Source of the DNA: Gemmatimonadota bacterium
GTDB taxonomy: Bacteria; Gemmatimonadota; Gemmatimonadetes; Gemmatimonadales; GWC2-71-9
Length of the DNA stretch: 7,102 bases
Assembly (NCBI GenBank): GCA_022573095.1
Contig: JACZUR010000119.1
Coordinates: forward strand, 1-7,102
Direction: 5' to 3'
A program made the translations under genes and the position numbers. The notes under the pieces were generated by a model, which did not search any database, was not told the origin of the DNA, and saw only the letters and a list, made by a program, of their open reading frames with translations. The number at the start of each line of letters is the position of its first letter. The first letter of the stretch is position 1. Shown piece after piece: positions 4,781-7,102 of this stretch.

Positions 4781-7102
4781 TCAACCTCGCCGTGAAAGAT
4801 TGATTGTCACCGTAGTACCTTCTCCTTTGTCGCTTCTCACCGCTATCGCAGCTCCCCACGACTCCACCAGCCGCTTGCAGATAGCCAGACCCAAACCGGT
4901 ACCACTAGTCGTAGTCGAAAACTGGGGCTCAAAAACTCTGGGAAGAACTTCTGGCTCGATGCCGCGACCATCGTCCCGGACTTCAATCGTTACATCGCCG
5001 CCGGGCTCGGACGAAAGCTGGATTCCAATTCTCCCTGCTCCGGCGTCCCGCGCGTTCTCTATCATGTTGACCAGCACTTCCTTCAACTCGTCCGGCCGCG
5101 CTGTACCAAAAACCACTTCGGCAGCGGACTCCACCACGATCTCAAGATCCGCGCTTACGCTGTAGAGGTCCACCGTCTCGCGAATCACCTTCGCTAGATC
5201 CGTTTCTGATACCGGTTCGCTCTCAGCTGATGGACTTCCAAATCGCGAGAACGCCCGGGCAATCGCGTCGAGTCGCTCGATTTCTGCGAGTATCTGCCGG
5301 GAAGTGCGTTCGAGTGTCTCACTTAAATCTGTACGATCGTCTCTATGAGATCTCTGAAGGTGCTGGATTCCAAGACGTATAGGGGTGAGCGGGTTCTTCA
5401 CCTCGTGGGCGACCTGACGCGCCATTTCGCCCCACGCGATTACTCTTTCCGCCCGAGCGAGCTCCGTCGCATCGTCCAGAGCTACAACGCAGCCGCCTTC
5501 CTCACCTTCGAGCACCGCAACCCTAGCTGATACCCGCCTATGTCCAACTGTGAATTCATCCGATTCAGTTTCACCTCCTCGCCTGATGAATCCGGAGACC
5601 CACGCGGTGATGTCCCGCCACTCGACCGGCACCTGTTCTCCCATGGTCGCGCCAACTTCGAGCGAAACGCCGAGCAAATCCTCAGCGCGGCGATTAGACG
5701 CAGTCACGCGCTCATGTTTGTCGAGGGCGATGATCCCCGTCGCAACATTCTGAAGGACCGCGGATGTCAGACGCAGGTTGGCTACCAGAGCGGCTTGGTG
5801 CTCGCGCACGTCCAATTCCATCTTCTCGAAAGCCAACATCACCGGCTGGAATTCCGCCATGGGGCGTGGTTCGAACGGTGTGATCGGCTCCCCCCGCCCC
5901 ACGGCCGCGGCCGCCTGTTGCAGGGCTCGAACGGGGTGTGACAGGGACCGGGCTGCGAACGCTGCAAGCCAGGCGGCGGCAGCCAGACCCAAAATGGTGG
6001 CCAGCAACACGGCCATGATAAGGTCTTCTTGTTCCTCTCCCAGTCTCACGGCGCCGGGAGGAGCCGGCATTGCCAAGACTGACGAGCTTGATTCCCCAGC
6101 CGCTAGGATTCTGTAACCGACGGGAGTTATCTCCCTCCCGATGGGACCTGACTTAACCATTTCGATTTCGTCTTCGAGCACTAGTCCGCTGTAGACTTCG
6201 CCCGGCAAGAAGGCGCCAAAGATTCCACTCTGCGAGAAAAGCGGATTGCCGGCTCTCACCAACACACCGTCAACGTAAAGAGCGATATCAACACCGAATC
6301 GTTCCCCGACCGGGGTGACTCTTTCGGCGAAGAGGCCGCTCTCGTTACCCACCGCGACGGCGGCGGCCACTTCCTTCAGGGTTCCTCTCGTCGACAGTTC
6401 CCGGTCACGTTCAGCGTGACTGCCAATCCGATTGAGCGTCCACGCCGAAAACCCCACTGTTGGCAGTACGAAAAAAGCAGCCAGAACGGCGGTAAGTCTT
6501 ACCCTGTAAGATGAAACATTGACGGCCCGTTTTAACTCCAGCGGCACCACCAATCCACCGGCCAGCATCTCGCCCACCAGCCACAGACCGGCAATCAGCA
6601 CAATATTGACGAGGACTGTCAGAGCTCCCCGAACCAACAGCCTCCCAAAACCTCTTAACGATACGTCTACGTGCAGGTGCCTTACCACTCCATTGTCAGA
6701 CATCGCACGCGTTCCGCGGACTCTCCAGCCTCGCCTGACCCACTCCAGCTGCTCGGGATTCTCACTACGTGAAACGGGTTCCGAGACCGACACCTCAAAC
6801 GGAACACCTTGGAGATCCATCAGTCCGAGATAGAACCCAACTGAAGTCGGGGATGCGAGACTCGTTGCCGGTCCAACGCCCACTGTTAGCGCAGAGCCGT
6901 CGCTATAGGGAACTGTCAGCAAGTTTCTGATCCCCGTCCCGGACTCCACTCTGCGAATCTCGGGTTCTCCCGCCCGCCCAGCATCCCGGGCCGCCTCCCT
7001 GAGCACTACATCGGAGATGTTGAGAGCAGCCAGATCGAGCCGCGCGATGTTTGTCCCGTCTGGATCCCACGATGCCAGCAGACCCACATACCCCTCGACG
7101 GC
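4781..7102 (-). CDS. NtrY-type membrane sensor histidine kinase (5' end beyond window)
   Basis: The frame is open to the right edge. A GTG at 7087 is the first possible start inside the window, but the frame continues upstream of it, so the gene is treated as partial (at least 773 residues visible; numbering below is from that GTG). Residues 1-150 are soluble and probably extracytoplasmic. Membrane helices lie near 155-177, 197-216 and 354-378. The second extracytoplasmic segment (218-352) contains a Cache-like FGVDIALYVDG. HAMP follows (about 379-430, with SHPVRAL), then a PAS domain (about 440-545, NVATGIIALD). HisKA has the H-box AHEVKNPLTPIRLG with His561. The ATPase domain has its N-box at NMIENARDAG (674-683), DDGRGI (705-710), FEPQFSTTTSGTGLGLAI (719-736). 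All catalytic motifs are intact. Order and H-box match NtrY kinases, which normally pair with an NtrC-type regulator; none is encoded in the window. The ligand is unknown. Confidence 0.93.
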   Translation of the reverse strand, partial: AVEGYVGLLASWDPDGTNIARLDLAALNISDVVLREAARDAGRAGEPEIRRVESGTGIRNLLTVPYSDGSALTVGVGPATSLASPTSVGFYLGLMDLQGVPFEVSVSEPVSRSENPEQLEWVRRGWRVRGTRAMSDNGVVRHLHVDVSLRGFGRLLVRGALTVLVNIVLIAGLWLVGEMLAGGLVVPLELKRAVNVSSYRVRLTAVLAAFFVLPTVGFSAWTLNRIGSHAERDRELSTRGTLKEVAAAVAVGNESGLFAERVTPVGERFGVDIALYVDGVLVRAGNPLFSQSGIFGAFLPGEVYSGLVLEDEIEMVKSGPIGREITPVGYRILAAGESSSSVLAMPAPPGAVRLGEEQEDLIMAVLLATILGLAAAAWLAAFAARSLSHPVRALQQAAAAVGRGEPITPFEPRPMAEFQPVMLAFEKMELDVREHQAALVANLRLTSAVLQNVATGIIALDKHERVTASNRRAEDLLGVSLEVGATMGEQVPVEWRDITAWVSGFIRRGGETESDEFTVGHRRVSARVAVLEGEEGGCVVALDDATELARAERVIAWGEMARQVAHEVKNPLTPIRLGIQHLQRSHRDDRTDLSETLERTSRQILAEIERLDAIARAFSRFGSPSAESEPVSETDLAKVIRETVDLYSVSADLEIVVESAAEVVFGTARPDELKEVLVNMIENARDAGAGRIGIQLSSEPGGDVTIEVRDDGRGIEPEVLPRVFEPQFSTTTSGTGLGLAICKRLVESWGAAIAVRSDKGEGTTVTINLSRRG

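Noticed and set aside
1..7102. CRISPR arrays, tRNA/rRNA genes, insertion sequences, phage or toxin-antitoxin genes
   Set aside because: No regularly spaced short repeats, no terminal inverted repeats with a transposase frame, and no RNA-gene-like stretch were seen; nearly all bases are explained by the six minus-strand frames.

Overview
The window is one gene-dense, single-strand block: every gene I can support reads right to left on the minus strand, and no non-coding stretch exceeds about 125 bases. It looks like a high-GC, Gram-negative-type bacterium. The evidence is a Tat-exported MsrP with its membrane heme partner MsrQ, two probable lipoproteins, and a surface-type protein of bacterial Ig-like repeats ending in a cytochrome-like heme domain. 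An M28 peptidase with a PA domain, an Ig/cytochrome lipoprotein and a large NtrY-like kinase together resemble Gemmatimonadota or related soil/marine lineages. That placement is an inference from protein style, with no rRNA or marker gene behind it.

In transcription order (right to left): (1) 7102-4781, the 3' part of an NtrY-type membrane sensor histidine kinase whose start lies beyond the right edge. (2) 4770-4450, a short reading frame that begins with a good ribosome binding site but matches only the extreme C-terminus of a class I PLP aminotransferase, so it is probably a relic or fusion scar. (3) 4456-3521, msrP, the Tat-exported molybdopterin protein-methionine-sulfoxide reductase. (4) 3530-2820, msrQ, its heme b membrane electron donor. 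(5) 2782-1322, a probable lipoprotein with about four Ig-like (BIG2) domains and a C-terminal CX4CH heme-type domain. (6) 1198-1, the first 399 codons of a PA-domain M28 zinc peptidase lipoprotein, whose C-terminus runs off the left edge.

Spacing from the kinase to msrQ is very tight: a 10-nt gap, then a 7-nt overlap, then a 10-nt overlap. The Ig/cytochrome gene follows msrQ after 37 nt. These genes are therefore plausibly one transcript. MsrPQ repairs oxidised methionines in envelope proteins using quinol electrons. A neighbouring envelope protein with a possible heme, and a kinase with extracytoplasmic sensor regions, would fit an envelope stress/redox theme, but only the gene order supports that link. 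The M28 peptidase sits after a 123-nt gap with a weak candidate -10 box and is more likely transcribed separately.

I do not see CRISPR, tRNA, rRNA, transposase, phage or toxin-antitoxin features. I found no convincing new system. The points most worth checking are the aminotransferase relic between kinase and msrP, the Ig-repeat/CX4CH protein linked to msrPQ, and the lack of a response regulator next to the kinase.
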